A stretch of DNA of 64,000 nt, from positions 59,896,951 to 59,960,950 of the forward strand of contig NC_133402.1 in NCBI RefSeq assembly GCF_047511655.1, written 5' to 3'. Both the position numbers and the translations under genes were made by a program. Shown piece after piece: positions 1-11,026 of the stretch. The notes under the pieces were generated by a model. The model was not told where the DNA came from, searched no databases, and worked only from the letters and a program-made list of their open reading frames with translations. The stretch comes from Castor canadensis. Lineage: Eukaryota > Chordata > Mammalia > Rodentia > Castoridae. Positions within the stretch are counted from its first letter, which is position 1. The number at the start of each line of letters is the position of its first letter.

Positions 1-136
1 AGGACTCAGCTTCAATGCCACTGCCACCAACAAGACCTTTGTGATTTCCCTGGCCCAGAGTAGTTTTTCCTAGGAGTGTTTTTTCTATAGGATCTCATTT
101 TAGTCATTCATGGTGTATTTGTGCATAAATCTCTTC

Positions 137-240
137 TTGCTTTCCAGACTAGATACTCCTTAAGGGCTGGGTCCTTGCTTATACAAGTCTTTACCTCCAC
201 AACACCGTTTGCATTTGGGGATGGGAGGAAGGCTTAAGAA
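137..240 (+). repeat. L2 LINE 3' relic
   Basis: The pattern 'ccagactagatactccttaa' followed by 'gggctgggtccttgctt' follows the L2 3' end signature (actgtaagctccttgagggcagggacc). It is an old, diverged copy. Confidence 0.5.
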
Positions 241-309
241 CACAATAAAATTGAGGTCTACAAGTCACAATGACTTCAAACTTCAGTTCCAACACTCATT
301 TCAGATATG

Positions 310-472
310 CAATAGTGGGTAAGTTTACTTAACCTCTCTCAAATTTAACTTATATAAAACAGGGATAATACTAATACCTACCTCTTGATGTTATGAGAAT
401 TAAATTCAGAGTTCAATTAGAGCAGTGTCTGGCCTATAGAAACCGCTCCATAAACATTATTTATAGCTCTAC
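310..472 (+). repeat. MIR SINE
   Basis: It has the order typical of MIR: cttaacctctctcaa, a run similar to 'aaacagggataatactaata', cctacctcttgatgttatga, 'agcagtgtctggc' and the terminal 'ctccataaacatta'. Confidence 0.75.
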
Positions 473-631
473 ATACCAGGTGTTGTGAGAATCAGTGGCA
501 AATGTTTGGCAAAATGCACAGCCCACAGTAAGTATTTTTATGGTAAGTGAGAAAATGAATAACTTCACGTTTTGTGCTTTCTACACAAGATTTAAGATAT
601 AATCAATCCCTCAGTACCTGTAGGAGAATGA

Positions 632-930
632 TTCTAGCAACCCTCTGGATACCCAAATCCATAGATCACGTCAAATTATATTAAATGGTTTAGTATTTAC
701 ATGTAACCTACCCAGAGACCCTGTATATTGTAAATCAACCTAGATTACTTACAATTCCTAATACAAGGCAAATGCTGTAAACAGTTATATTGTAATGTGT
801 TATATTGTATTGCTTAGGGAATAGTAACAAGAAAAATATATACACAAGTTCAGACAAACTTTTTTTTTTCAAATGTTTCCAATCCTATAGTTGGTTGAAT
901 CTGTGGATGTGGAACTCATCACATATATTA
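632..930 (+). mobile_element. Non-autonomous DNA transposon, MER2-like (TcMar-Tigger)
   Basis: It begins near 'ctctggatacccaaatccat' and ends near 'ttggttgaatctgtggatgt', with the internal 'acctagattacttacaattc' and 'gtattgcttagggaatagta' blocks of this element. No transposase frame is present. The family name is from memory of the consensus. Confidence 0.65.
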
Positions 931-1264
931 CAGGATGATGGCAACATTTCACCATAAAAATATTTGATTCTTAAAATTAGGCAGACCCAGGGGCCTTTTC
1001 CAAAACATTCATTACTGCAAGCTCAGCACACCCAAACCAGCACAGGTTGTTAGTATATGAAGTGGGATAATTAAGAGACTTAAGGCCTCTTCACCTGGGG
1101 ACTTGAGAAAGTCTATAGAGAAGGATGGGGACAGAACACACTAAATTTTATGCTAAACTGAACATTTCTCTGAGCATTTTCTGGAAGTATCCATAACTTT
1201 CACCAGTTTCCTCAAGGAATTAACCTCTGTTTTTGTTGTAACTCCATTACATTCGGCTTTGTAC

Positions 1265-1335
1265 AATTTTATTTTTTTGTGGTACTGGAGTTTTTAACTC
1301 AGGGTCTCCCGTGCTCTCCTAGGGCAACACCCCTA
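1265..1335 (-). repeat. Degraded ID-type SINE unit
   Basis: 'gtggtactggagtttttaac' followed by 'tcagggtctcc' is the minus-strand 3' half of the tRNA-derived ID unit seen elsewhere in the window. The box A end is lost. Confidence 0.5.
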
Positions 1336-2029
1336 CCCCGATTTTAAGTTTTTTTTTTTTAACTGCAATACAAGACACTTGGTGTTATTATTGCCTGTAT
1401 CTCAATCTCAAAAGTCTTTGATCATGTGCTTCGTAGCAAGTAAGACAGGCAGGAAAATATTTAAATACAAAAATACTGACCTTTTAACCTTTCTTGCAGA
1501 CAAGATCCTCTCATGCTATTGTAGTTTCCCCTTAGTGTCATAGCACTCTGTGCAAAAGTATTTTAGGGCTTGTTTGAGAAAGAGTGATAATAAAAATGTG
1601 CTGTCCTGCCACTGCACTTGCCATGCACAGAAGCCCATTATCCAGCTTCACAAACAATTCCTCCAATCCCTCTCCCCCTAAAAACCGAAAAGCTGGGCTG
1701 CCAAAGCATTCGAAACTCCACTTCTCACTCCATGCGCCCTTTATTTACTTATCGCTTTTCTGCTTAAGTTCGTAGTTTGTGCTCACACACTTCCAAGGAA
1801 CACGCCCATCAGGAGTGCAGGATAAGCAGTCACCCCTTGAAGGACAGAATGAGGTCTTTTGGCCAAAGCTGCCTCTTTGATTTCCCCACAACCCGACCCC
1901 AACGCAGACTGCAGGTGCTCTGGCAAGCGCACTAAGTGCCAGGGGAGTCAGGCACCCCGTAGTCATCACAGGCACTGCCTCTCTAACCCGGCCTCCTGCT
2001 TCTCACCTCCACCTCCCTCCCAGGACTCA

Positions 2030-2800
2030 AGCAGGACCTGGACCCCATAAGGCCGAAGGCGGCGGCCGCAGCGGGAGCACAGACAGCCGCCCGCCGCGGC
2101 CCTTGGGCCAAGGAACCCCAAGATTCGGCCGCAGCCGATGGGACACCGCTCTCTCCTTTAGGGCGTGGACCTACCATGGCTCCGTTGGTCTGAGCCCGGA
2201 CGCCTTCACTGGCTCCTGGAGACGCAAGCCCTGAGAAACCCACCGACCCACCAACCAACCGAGTGACTGACGTGGAACTTCCGGGAGGCAATTCTCGCGA
2301 TCGTTCGAATACTGGGAACCCTGAGCATGCGCAAACGCCTCGCAAGGCTGCCGGTCCCCAGGCCCCGCCCCTGTTTCCCAGGCAACGCGGCCTAGGAAAC
2401 GCTAGCGGGTGACCTGGCTTAGCTTCGGGGTCTGGGTGTGACCTAGATCCTGGTAGTGCGTGGCTTGTGACTTCGGACCGTCAGGCCAGGATCTGAAAAC
2501 CCAGCGATAAAAAGACGAGAATACAGAAATGCTCAATTCTTGCTGAACGCTATCGGTAGGAGAAACGCCCAAGACGCAGTAGTGTCGCGGGGCAGAGAAA
2601 ACAAGGCTCAAAATCCTAGGTTCTCCGGTGGGCTGTGCAGTGAGGCCGAGAGAGGTCTCGGTGGGTCCAGGAAGGGATCCATGGAGACCGAGAAGATACG
2701 GGCTGGCCTCCGGGCCTCAGAGGTCAGAGGAGGCCTAGGAGCCGCCAATTCTGGACCTGCCGGGAGTCAGGACTGCAAGGATCGTCCTCCATTGAGCATC
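2030..2800. promoter_or_regulatory. COPB2: CpG-rich promoter of COPB2, possibly bidirectional
   Basis: This is the only extended CpG-dense stretch in the window, and the first 400 bp is the richest. Motifs seen are ACTTCCGGG (ETS) at 2277-2285, TCTCGCGA at 2293-2300, GCATGCGC (NRF1-like) at 2325-2332, CCCCGCCCC (GC box) at 2363-2371 and an X-box-like palindrome GTTTCCCAGGCAAC at 2373-2386. There is no TATA box. The CpG content continues on the plus-strand side to about 2800, which could support a divergent noncoding transcript; this is not demonstrated by sequence alone. The ATG frame at 2540-2821 has no recognisable product. Confidence 0.75.
2175..2300 (-). CDS. COPB2: COPB2 first exon (5' UTR plus ATG only); the rest of the gene is left of the window
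   Basis: COPB2 encodes beta'-COP, a WD40-repeat subunit of the COPI coatomer that coats Golgi and ER-retrieval vesicles. On the minus strand the sequence ...acggagccATG is followed at once by the donor GTAGGTCC, so the ATG at 2177-2175 is the only coding triplet of this exon. The assignment rests on three things: the CpG-island position, the minus orientation upstream of RBP2 as in other mammals, and my recollection that COPB2 joins a start-codon-only exon to the exon encoding PLRLDIK. No WD40-coding exon falls inside the window. The transcription start near 2300 is estimated from promoter motifs. Confidence 0.65.
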
Positions 2801-2819
2801 TGCCGTGTTGCTTTCGCCT

Positions 2820-3022
2820 AGCAAGCATTTATGTCTTCTGCTATGTACTGGACATGCTTTTCTCAAATCTTCACATCCACCTGAACTGCCTCCATTTTAC
2901 TGATGAGGAACCCAAGACTCAAAGAAGTTACGTGTGTAGCATAGTACGTGCTAGAGCCAGGATTTGAACTCAGATGGATATGTATCCTGAAAGCCCTGTG
3001 CTCTGTCAACTACAAAAGTAGC
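2820..3022 (-). repeat. MIR SINE
   Basis: On the minus strand it reads as MIR: 'ctccattttactgatgagga' and 'gccaggatttgaactcagat' are reverse complements of the MIR core and tRNA-like head. It directly follows the CpG-rich segment. Confidence 0.75.
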
Positions 3023-3154
3023 TCCTACTAAGGTAGTTGAATTCTACGAGGGCCTGTGACATAGAGGTTGCAAAGTAAAGTGCCAGCCTCCCTCGCCCCC
3101 CACCCCCACCCCCACTCAGTCTTTTTATTGTTTTTTTTTTTCAAGAAAACATTG

Positions 3155-3260
3155 GGCCAATCTGGAGCCATGACTGAAGTGGTAGAGCGCCTGCCTAGCA
3201 AGCACCCGGCCCAGAGTTTAACTCCATACTGCCGTAAAGAGAAAGAAAGAAAACACTGGG
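3155..3260 (+). repeat. ID-type SINE, single unit
   Basis: 'gtggtagagcgcctgcctag' then 'caagcacc' and 'gagtttaactccatactgcc' give the box A/box B-like tRNA-derived unit, followed by an A-rich tail with gaaagaaa repeats. Confidence 0.75.
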
Positions 3261-5055
3261 CAAATAAAACTTGTCCTCTGGCTATGTATGAGCTTGTACC
3301 TCTGACAGGAGAGAAGTCTTGGAGTCTTTTTAGACTCCCAGGTTCTCCAAAAGGCTGTGTGTGTACTGATATTCAGAGAGAGACACGGATTTTTCATCAA
3401 GTAATGTGACTTTTAGTAGGAGCCTTCTAATGTGACTGCTTTGTGGGCCTCAGTTTTTCTCACCTGAAAAAAATCAGGCTGGCTAATTACTAATGATCCT
3501 TCCATTTTTACAGGCCTGTGTTGCAGAAACTTAAAATTTAGCAGTAGAAAGAAGAGTGTGTCTGTAACTGGATATTAGTGCCAGCAGTGAGATCTTACAA
3601 TATGTAAATGAGACCAACAATTCTACACTTTGCTTACTCTTTAGAGCGATCACAAGAATTGGCTGAAACATTTAAAAATACTAACTAACTTGTTTGAATA
3701 ATGAAGCGTCCATTACTTATGGTTCCTGAATTCTCTTGCACTTTTGGGATTTGACACAGTACCATGTAATATAAAATAAAATGATATGTCATTTCTATTC
3801 TCAAGAGGTTTGGTTAAGGATACTTAAATTTTATCTACTACTGGTCACCCAAGGATTTACCTAGCTGCTGTTGATAAAGAGTTGAGCTCCCAAGTGTCAT
3901 GCTCACTTTGACTGTATCTTAAAAAATATTTTCCATTGCAATTAACCAACAAGTCCTGGAATTTTGGACTATAAATTCATTCTTCTTTCATCCATTATAT
4001 ATTGGATTTGCACCATATAAAAAGCACTATACTAGGTACTTCCTTAAGATAATACTCCTAAAACTTTAGCCTTAGATTTTGGTTGAAAGAAATTTCATTT
4101 TTAAGAAAATTCTCAAATATTAACTAACACATAAGTTAACATTAAATGTATGCATGTATTCCCTTTGTATTCAACTGTGGGCTTAAAAAAAACCTTTTGC
4201 TTGTTCTCTGATATAGAGGAGACTGGAAGGTCAGGAAAAGAGCTCTGGGGAAGAAAAGAAGTTTGGCCAAGTTTAGCAGATTGGTAGAGGGTTTCCCACG
4301 AGGTTGATAGCAATTGATCAACAGATCTTAAAGTCTTACCTGATCAATTTCCAGGATGGCTGTTTTTGCCCTTTTTGCTGCTGCTGGGAGCATTCCAGGT
4401 GGGAATTCTGCCAACAGTGTTTCTATCAGTGCCACATATACACCCTTCCCTCCCTATCCTATTCCCCCCACTTCTTCATAAGAAGTTGAAGAAATTAAAG
4501 TAATTCCTCAAGGAGATTTCTAGTTTCATTTACTTGTTTTTCCTTTTTAATGCGTGTGCATCATCACTTAGCAGAGTGGTGACTAGGAGCATGAATAAGA
4601 ATCTAGTCTCTCCAAAGGGATAACAATCTATGTGGGAGGGGTTAGTTATGTACAAATTGAATATCAGGTAGGATGTGAGTACCCTGACAGCAAAGTACAG
4701 ATAAAATGCTCTGAGGATAAAATATCCAGCTAACGGATAACAAGTTTGATAAAGAAAGTGGAACTTGACGTGGACCTCGAGACGAGGAGTGTATGGTGTG
4801 TTCGAGGGCTAGAATGTGTCCAGTTTTCTTGGAGAGTGATATTTAGAAGAGCAGTTGGGGAGAAGGAAGAAGACAGAGGTTGGAGCTAGAATCTGAAGAT
4901 GTCTAAATAGGGACTAATTGGGCTTTGATTCAGTAAGCAGTGTCATTGGGACAGGAAAAAAACCTGGTCTCTAGAAGACTTATCTTTTGCTGATGTGTAT
5001 GACACAAGAAGTGAATTGGGATAGACTAAAAGTATGGGGGAAGTGGGAATGGAAA
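3261..5055. other. Intergenic, no gene seen
   Basis: No coding exon, RNA gene or clear repeat was recognised. The ATG frames are short and without family features. Segments around 4540-5000 have the feel of very old interspersed repeat but I cannot name a family. Confidence 0.4.
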
Positions 5056-5059
5056 TTAT

Positions 5060-5290
5060 AGTAATAGCGTTTCCTGAGTGCCCACCATGTACCTACCATT
5101 GGAATATGCACTTTGTATACTATCATTCACATGGTAATACTAAAAGAGAGACACTATTTTGTCCAATTTGTAGGTAAGAAATTGAGATCCAAATGGATTT
5201 TATAAGGTGCTCCATGGCACTGGTCAAGAATGAGTGACAGACCTGAAATATGAACCGAAGTCATCTCTGGCTACTCTAATGCCTTTTTTA
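5060..5290 (-). repeat. MIR SINE
   Basis: The minus-strand MIR order is visible: 'gagtgcccaccatgtaccta', a degraded 'gtaggtaagaaattgag' core and the 'acctgaaatatgaaccgaag' head. Diverged. Confidence 0.65.
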
Positions 5291-5793
5291 CTGGACTATA
5301 ATTTCTTCTTTTTCTCCCAAGAAGCTAGAATCAATTGGGTACACAAATCATTTTGTTTGTTGAGATGAAGAAGTAGAAAGTGTTCTAATGCTGATGTTTA
5401 AAATCTAATGAGCCCAGAAAAATATTTTTAATTAGAGAACGAGGTAGAGCCAGTGAGTGATAATGGAATCAGTGCAAAGAACAATTAGAGAAAGGGACCC
5501 AGGAAAGAAGAAAAGGTGAAGGAAAGAAGAGAAACCAGTGAGGGAAGAGTCAGTATAAGGGACCCAAAGAAATTGTTTGGCACAGAAGGAAAGGGTTGGG
5601 GAGAAGATAAGGGTGACTAGCAGTCTTGGTGGCTTTAGAGAACCCGACCAGAGTTAATATTTGCAAAAACTATTGCCAAGGATCCATATCATTGTAAGGA
5701 CCCACAGAGTCTTCAAAAAGGCATTTGCTATTGCACTACTATATAGTAGTGCTACGGGGAAAGCAAGTTTGGAAGAGATTAAGAAATGATTGG

Positions 5794-5996
5794 TTTGGGC
5801 ACTGTTGCTCACAACTAATTCCAGCTACTGGGGAGGTGGGAGATAGAGGATCACAGTTCGAGGCCAACCTAGGCAAAAAAGCATGACATACTACTGAAAA
5901 ACAGCTTTAAAAAGTCTGAGGGCGTGGCTCAATTAGTAGAGCACTTGCAAAGCACACAGCCCTGAGTTCAAACCTCAGTACCACCAAAAGAAAGAA
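5794..5996 (+). mobile_element. B1-ID dimeric SINE with perfect target-site duplication
   Basis: A B1-like left unit (ctcacaactaattccagcta, gttcgaggccaa) joins an ID-type right unit (ggctcaattagtagagcact, cctgagttcaaacctcagta) and an A-rich tail. The 13-bp direct repeat aagaaatgattgg flanks it at 5781-5793 and 5997-6009, which fixes the ends and shows L1-mediated insertion. Confidence 0.92.
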
Positions 5997-6654
5997 AAGA
6001 AATGATTGGATAATAAAGAATTGAAAGTTGCAAATACAACTATTTTGTCAAGAGATTAGTGATGACAAGGCAAATGTTGATGAGATATATAGCAGTGAAA
6101 GTGGGGTGACTATTCCTGCATTTGGGGTGTGGATGGTATTAATTTATGATAAATTAAGTGGACCTTTGCAGTATGAGTGAAATAACCAAACACATGTTGA
6201 GAACGTATATGAAGGAAGTTCCACTTTTCCAGAGACCGAAGAATAGTTTAGCATGCCTGGGCCAGAGAGTAAGAGGGGAGGATTGAGAAATGGTACTGCA
6301 AAGATAGATGAGGCTCAGCTTCTGAGGTCTATGACTGTCAGTTTAAGGAGTCTGGACTTTATTCCAAAGGCTCTGGAGAGCTGGGGATAAATATTAAGCA
6401 GGTAATCTTCATGCTCCATTACTGAGTCATTGCTGCATGTCAGTTATTTTCCTTCTTAAAGGAAATGTTAAGATTATTGGCTGTATTTCTGCATAAAGTG
6501 AACAGAAGTGAAAGTTTTGACCACATGGTCACCCACCACCTATCAGCAGACTACAATGATTGGAGAACCACTGAGCTGTCCTCCAAGAATAGAGAAGTGA
6601 TGTCTGACACTTAGAGGCAATGTCTGAAAGCTCTTTTTTTCTTAAAGTAGATTC
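5997..6654. other. Intergenic, no gene seen
   Basis: Nothing coding is seen. About 6220-6410 ('aaggagtctggactttattc' and the following 'gctctggagagctgggg') resembles a widespread ancient mammalian repeat whose class I cannot name. Confidence 0.35.
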
Positions 6655-6776
6655 TTTTCTTTTTTTGTGGCGGGGTCTCTCTTGTAAGACCAGGCTGGCT
6701 CAGAATTCATGATTCTTTTGCCTCAGCCTCTCAATTCCAGGTATTACAGGCATGTACCACCATGCCTGGTTGTAGA
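6655..6776 (-). repeat. B1-like SINE unit
   Basis: 'ggcggggtctctcttgtaag', 'tgcctcagcctctcaattcc' and 'attacaggcatgtaccacca' form a minus-strand 7SL-derived B1-type monomer without an attached ID unit. Confidence 0.75.
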
Positions 6777-6856
6777 AACTTTGACCACGATGTGCTGTGC
6801 ATTTCCTATGGCTATTTTCTAAGAATTTAAAATTTGTTTAAAGAAATTTACTTCAT

Positions 6857-7172
6857 GCATCTGAGCACAGTAGCTCATGCCTGTAATTCTAGCCACTCAG
6901 GGAGATCAGGAGGGTCAAGGTTCAAGGCCAGTCTGGGCAAAAATTTAGCAAGACCCCATCTCAACCAATAGCTGGACATAGTGGCACAAGCCTGCCTATG
7001 CAGGAAGAGTAAACAGGAGGATTGTAGTCCAGGCCAGCAGGAGACCCTGTGCCAAATATAACTAAATAAGGGCTGAGGGCATGGCTTCAGTGGAAGAGTG
7101 CCTGCCGAACAAGCGAGAGACCCTGAGTTCAAACCCCAGTACCACAAAAACAAAAAACAAAACAAAAAAAAA
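6857..7172 (+). mobile_element. Trimeric SINE: B1-B1-ID
   Basis: Two successive B1-like units (6857-6965 and 6970-7065) precede an ID-type unit with 'cttcagtggaagagtgcctg' and 'cctgagttcaaaccccagta', then an A-rich tail (caaaaacaaaaaacaaaac). The minus-strand frame at 6875-7165 is an artefact of this element. Confidence 0.85.
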
Positions 7173-7559
7173 ACATGAATTTATCGTGGAATTTGGGATG
7201 CAGAGAATATTCCTTTTTATTTACCTAAAGGTGTAAAAATCTAGATTGTTAGTCATATTTTTGACTTGTGTATAATTTTTACATTAACTTTGTGTTTCTT
7301 TAATAATTCTTTTTAGAGGAGTGAGATTTCAGAGTGACCTTTGAATGAGATGAAGGCAGTAGTTCCTTAGATGGGCATTGCTTGACATTATAAACATGGC
7401 CGTGGTCACTAGTGACACCCACAGCGTTCTACCACCCAAGCATTCTTCCCACTGGAGTGCTAATGTTAGCAGGAGCAGCTGGTGGGCATGAGCAGGAACG
7501 GGGAAATGCCCTGGGCTACAAGAGTCCATCCTAAAATCCCAGGTGGCCACACCCCAAAC
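7173..7559. other. Intergenic, no gene seen
   Basis: No feature recognised. The minus frame 7329-7550 has no known motif. Confidence 0.35.
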
Positions 7560-8140
7560 TAATGATTAAGATCGTGGCCCTATGTCCTCTTGATGGAGCC
7601 CACTACTCATACCATATCAGTATGACCCTCCCCTGGTGGCACTAAACTGGGGAGGGGTAAAGAGGATCAAATGCACAGGTACATACCTGCCCACACTCGG
7701 ACAGTCACTGCACAGTTGTCAAACCATTGGCGAAGACTGCAACAGGAGGGCCTCAGTTTTGTACCACCTAGTAACCCCATTTTAACCCTACTGGATAAAA
7801 TCCCAAGCCCTAACTCCAGACAGTAGACTCTTACATAACGTATGCCTCATGCTGCCTTTAGGTGTACTTTTGCTTTCTAATACATTGCTCTACTGTCTTC
7901 CTACTCTTCCTGGTTCTTTTGCTTCACCTGGGGCAGTACCCTGATCTTAACCATTGTACCAAGAACTGAAGAACACCTGGAACTACCCAACCACCGGTAA
8001 CACTAAGACAACCCAATCATGAACACTTCTCTGTCTCCCGGTCGTCTTGTGGAAGGACCTCTCTGTATCTCACTTTCATGGCCTACAACATAAGGTACCT
8101 TTCTACCCCAGGTTTTTGTAGACTCGTGAGTCTGTGAGTC
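7560..8140 (+). mobile_element. Probable solo LTR of an endogenous retrovirus
   Basis: The segment has LTR-like organisation: a 'ctaatacattgctctactgt' polyadenylation-like region followed by 'ttcctggttcttttgcttca' and a U5-like stretch ending near 'ccaaccaccggtaacac'. No gag, pol or env remnants adjoin it. Both ends are estimated, and I did not see a convincing flanking duplication. Confidence 0.5.
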
Positions 8141-9999
8141 TATGTGCTTGTCAAATTAAGTGGGTGAGAGGAGTGGCTGAAGAATGTATAGATGGACATT
8201 TGTTTTTATATCATCCATGTGCCAGTGCAGTAGCTCTGCCCACATTTCACAGCATGCATTGCTCTTTTTCCCTGCAAGTCTCCTTCCATCAGTGAGTTTT
8301 GGTTGAGACTTCATTATGCCCTATGAACAGGAGGGTGCCAGGACTCAGGGCAGCAATTGTATGGACGCAAGGAGACCAGGAGGAGAGGGAGATGAGTGCC
8401 TGGTATGCAGAGGGTCCACAAGGAACTTTCTCTTAACCAGCCTTTAACTTTCTTTCCAGGGAAAAGATTTCACAGAGTTTTATGTAACTAGGTTGATAAG
8501 TTTAGAGCCATTATGTTTCCTTAAGAATTATGTCCTTGCAAATGCCAGTGATACATAAAAATAAATGAATAATGATGACAAATAGCCTGGGGAGCTGGCA
8601 TATAGCAGTTACCCTTAAATTAATTGGAAAAAATTTAACGTAAAAATGAAATATCTGGAGTGACAAGGCACTGTACAGTATAATTTCCATCAAATTGCTT
8701 TATTCCACTTCCTTCTAAAGAATTTGTCAGCCCAAGTTGATCTAAGGACATTACTGAATTTGAATTCAAATGTAGTTCAATGCCCAGAGTTTAAAAATGA
8801 AGTCCTGAGGCTCTGAACTCACGATATGTTTTGTATCTGCAGATGGTAACCCAAATCACATTGAACTGCACTACTGTGGGCCTTTTTGTTTGATGTCAAA
8901 GCAACTTCACGTTCAATATGATAATAATCCAACTGTCTTTAGGAAGAAGAAGTTGTTTCTTTTGGTAAATATGGCCATGTTTGGTGCATCTGACATGGAG
9001 AACGAATACAGATATAACTTTATACTAAAAAGGTTTATATATAAGGTGAATATTCCATTTGATTTTATATACATTCACACAGATAGACAGGCATAGGTAA
9101 AGTCAATATCTGGGGAGGTGGAAGTTGTTTATGGGTGATTTGTTTATATTTTTTCATTTTTCTATTATAAATATATACCATGTAATAAATTATTTTAAGA
9201 AAATATAAAATGTACCAAAACAACTTGCTATTTTGAATAAAGTCTATTTTGCATCTGAATATAGCAAAGAAAAAATCTCTTATTTTTATTTTATAAAACC
9301 TACTTAAAGCACACCAAGATGATGTTATATCTAGGAATGAAAAGTTTACTAAAAGAGAATATACAATTCCTTCTATCTTAAGTGTTTCAAAGAAACTATG
9401 AACCATGTTTTGAGAAAGGAATGGATTTTATGTGAGGGGGCTTCCTGGTAGAACTAGAAAGGACACAAGCTTGTTGGAAGGTTTAAAACTGCAAGGGGGA
9501 AGGCTGAGGTAGACAATCTGGGAACTGAGGAAGAATGGGGATTAATGCAGAATCTGGCAGAGAGCTGTGAGCAGGGCTTATATTCAGTTGATAGGTACTA
9601 GTATAGCTAACATACGCAGTATTAAAACATGGAAGTTCTTCCAGTCACTGAAGGGTCTGCCTTGAGTGTCTCCACCACCCTACCTGATTAGGTTCCTTCC
9701 CTAGGCACATCCATATTCCCACTCATCTCACGGGGCTCCCACGGTATCCTGAGCTGCGCAACAGTCAGCCTCTGCACTGGTATGGGAGTCTTTCTTGACT
9801 GAGTTGCCAGCATTTAGCATTGTTGAATATTTTGAACATCAACCCTACTTTTAGGGAAGGATAAAGAGCTGGTCCATGATGCACCAGGAGATGAGGAATC
9901 AATGAAAAGAGAAAGCAAGTGTTTTCTACCAACAAGCTCTATTCACAGTGGGGCATGTTTTAAAGTGGTTTGGTTGGGTTTTGCTAGCCACTTACAGGG

Positions 10000-10001
<2 letters not shown>
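8141..10001. other. Intergenic, AT-rich in part, no gene seen
   Basis: No exon or RNA gene found. The 8890-9400 part is AT-rich and contains short open frames on both strands without recognisable protein features. Confidence 0.35.

Positions 10002-10035
<34 letters not shown>
10002..10035 (+). repeat. (AC)n microsatellite, 17 units
   Basis: Uninterrupted AC dinucleotide run of 34 bp. Confidence 0.97.
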
Positions 10036-10039
<4 letters not shown>

Positions 10040-10544
10040 TCCATTTTGACCAACTTTGTTTCATGTAACTTTGTCTTGTAACTTTGTCAATCACCCATCT
10101 GATGAACTCATTACCTAGCTCATCACTCTTAAAGTGCAATTAATCCACATGGGTTTTTCAAGCTTCTCCTAGACTACCCAAATTTTGTAGAGGACCACAA
10201 CCAAGAACAAGGACCAAATTTGTTTTCAAATGGCATTTTAATTGATGTGCATAGAATTCTAGATTAGCAATAATTTTCTTTGAGCACAGTAAAGCTGTAT
10301 TAGACTATCCTTTTCTGACTTGCTGTTAAAATGTTAGCTGTCACTCTTTGGAAGATAATTCATTTTTTTTCTGGCAGTTTTAAGATGACTTGTTTAAGCA
10401 TGGGATTCATGCTTAAACATGAAAATCTGTAAACTGGTATCTTTCATCAGTTTGGAAAAATTCTCAATTTCTATACTTTCCTTCATCTCTTCCTGGCATG
10501 CCAATGTCAGAGCTGTATATTATATTCTCCACATCTACTACACT

Positions 10545-10546
<2 letters not shown>

Positions 10547-10585
<39 letters not shown>
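10547..10585 (+). repeat. (TG)n microsatellite, about 19 units
   Basis: Uninterrupted TG run of 39 bp abutting the 3' side of a minus-strand SINE, so it probably grew from that SINE's tail region. Confidence 0.97.
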
Positions 10586-10586
<1 letters not shown>

Positions 10587-10587
10587 T

Positions 10588-11026
10588 TGATTGTGGATCT
10601 GGGGTTAGAACTTAGGGCTCCATGCTTGCTAGACTGGCACTCTACTGCTTGAGCCACACCTCCAGCCATTTTTTCTTTGGTTATTTTGGAGATAGTGTTT
10701 CACTTTTTTGCTCAGGCCAGCCTGGACTGTAATCCTATTTTATGCTTCCCAAGTCTCTGTGATGACAGTCATACTCTATCACATCCAGCTTTTTTCTTTT
10801 GAGATGGAGTCTCATGAACTTTTTTTGCCCAGGCTGGCCTGGAACCGCAATCATCCTGATCTCAGCCTCCCAAGTAGCTTAGGTGACAGCACATGCCACT
10901 GCACTCAGCTATTGATTGAGTTTGTGGTCTCCCAAACTTTTTGCCTGGCCTGACCTCAAATTGTGATCCTTCCTATATCATCCTCTCGAGTAGCTAGGAT
11001 TACAGGTGTGAGCCATCAGCAATAGG
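10588..11026 (-). mobile_element. Tetrameric SINE: B1-B1-B1-ID (minus strand)
   Basis: Read from the left, an ID-type unit (10590-10670, 'ctctactgcttgagccacac') is followed by three B1-like units at about 10671-10790, 10791-10910 and 10911-11026. Each has its own 'cccaggctggcctggaaccg'-like and 'ctcccaagtagct'-like landmarks. Most copies here have one or two B1 units, so this is the longest array in the window. The frames at 10419-10652 and 10708-10953 come from it. Confidence 0.82.

Larger units (their letters stand above)
1..2029 (-). other. COPB2: COPB2 intron 1, partial
   Basis: If the exon at 2175 is correct, everything to its left is intron. No further COPB2 exon is recognisable. The stretch holds an L2 relic, a MIR, a MER2-like transposon and a degraded ID unit, listed separately. 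I see nothing else in 940-1260 or 1340-2029. Confidence 0.6.

Noticed and set aside
1983-2345. Minus frame of 120 residues in the CpG island
   Set aside because: GC-rich DNA has few stops. The frame crosses the COPB2 exon 1 donor and matches no known protein.
3160-3235. tRNA-like box A/box B sequences (also at 58848 and 50897)
   Set aside because: They are ID-type SINE units with A-rich tails and do not fold as complete tRNAs with an anticodon arm and CCA-compatible acceptor.
9990-10040. Short direct repeats that might suggest a CRISPR array
   Set aside because: Simple dinucleotide repeats with no spacers. The genome is mammalian.
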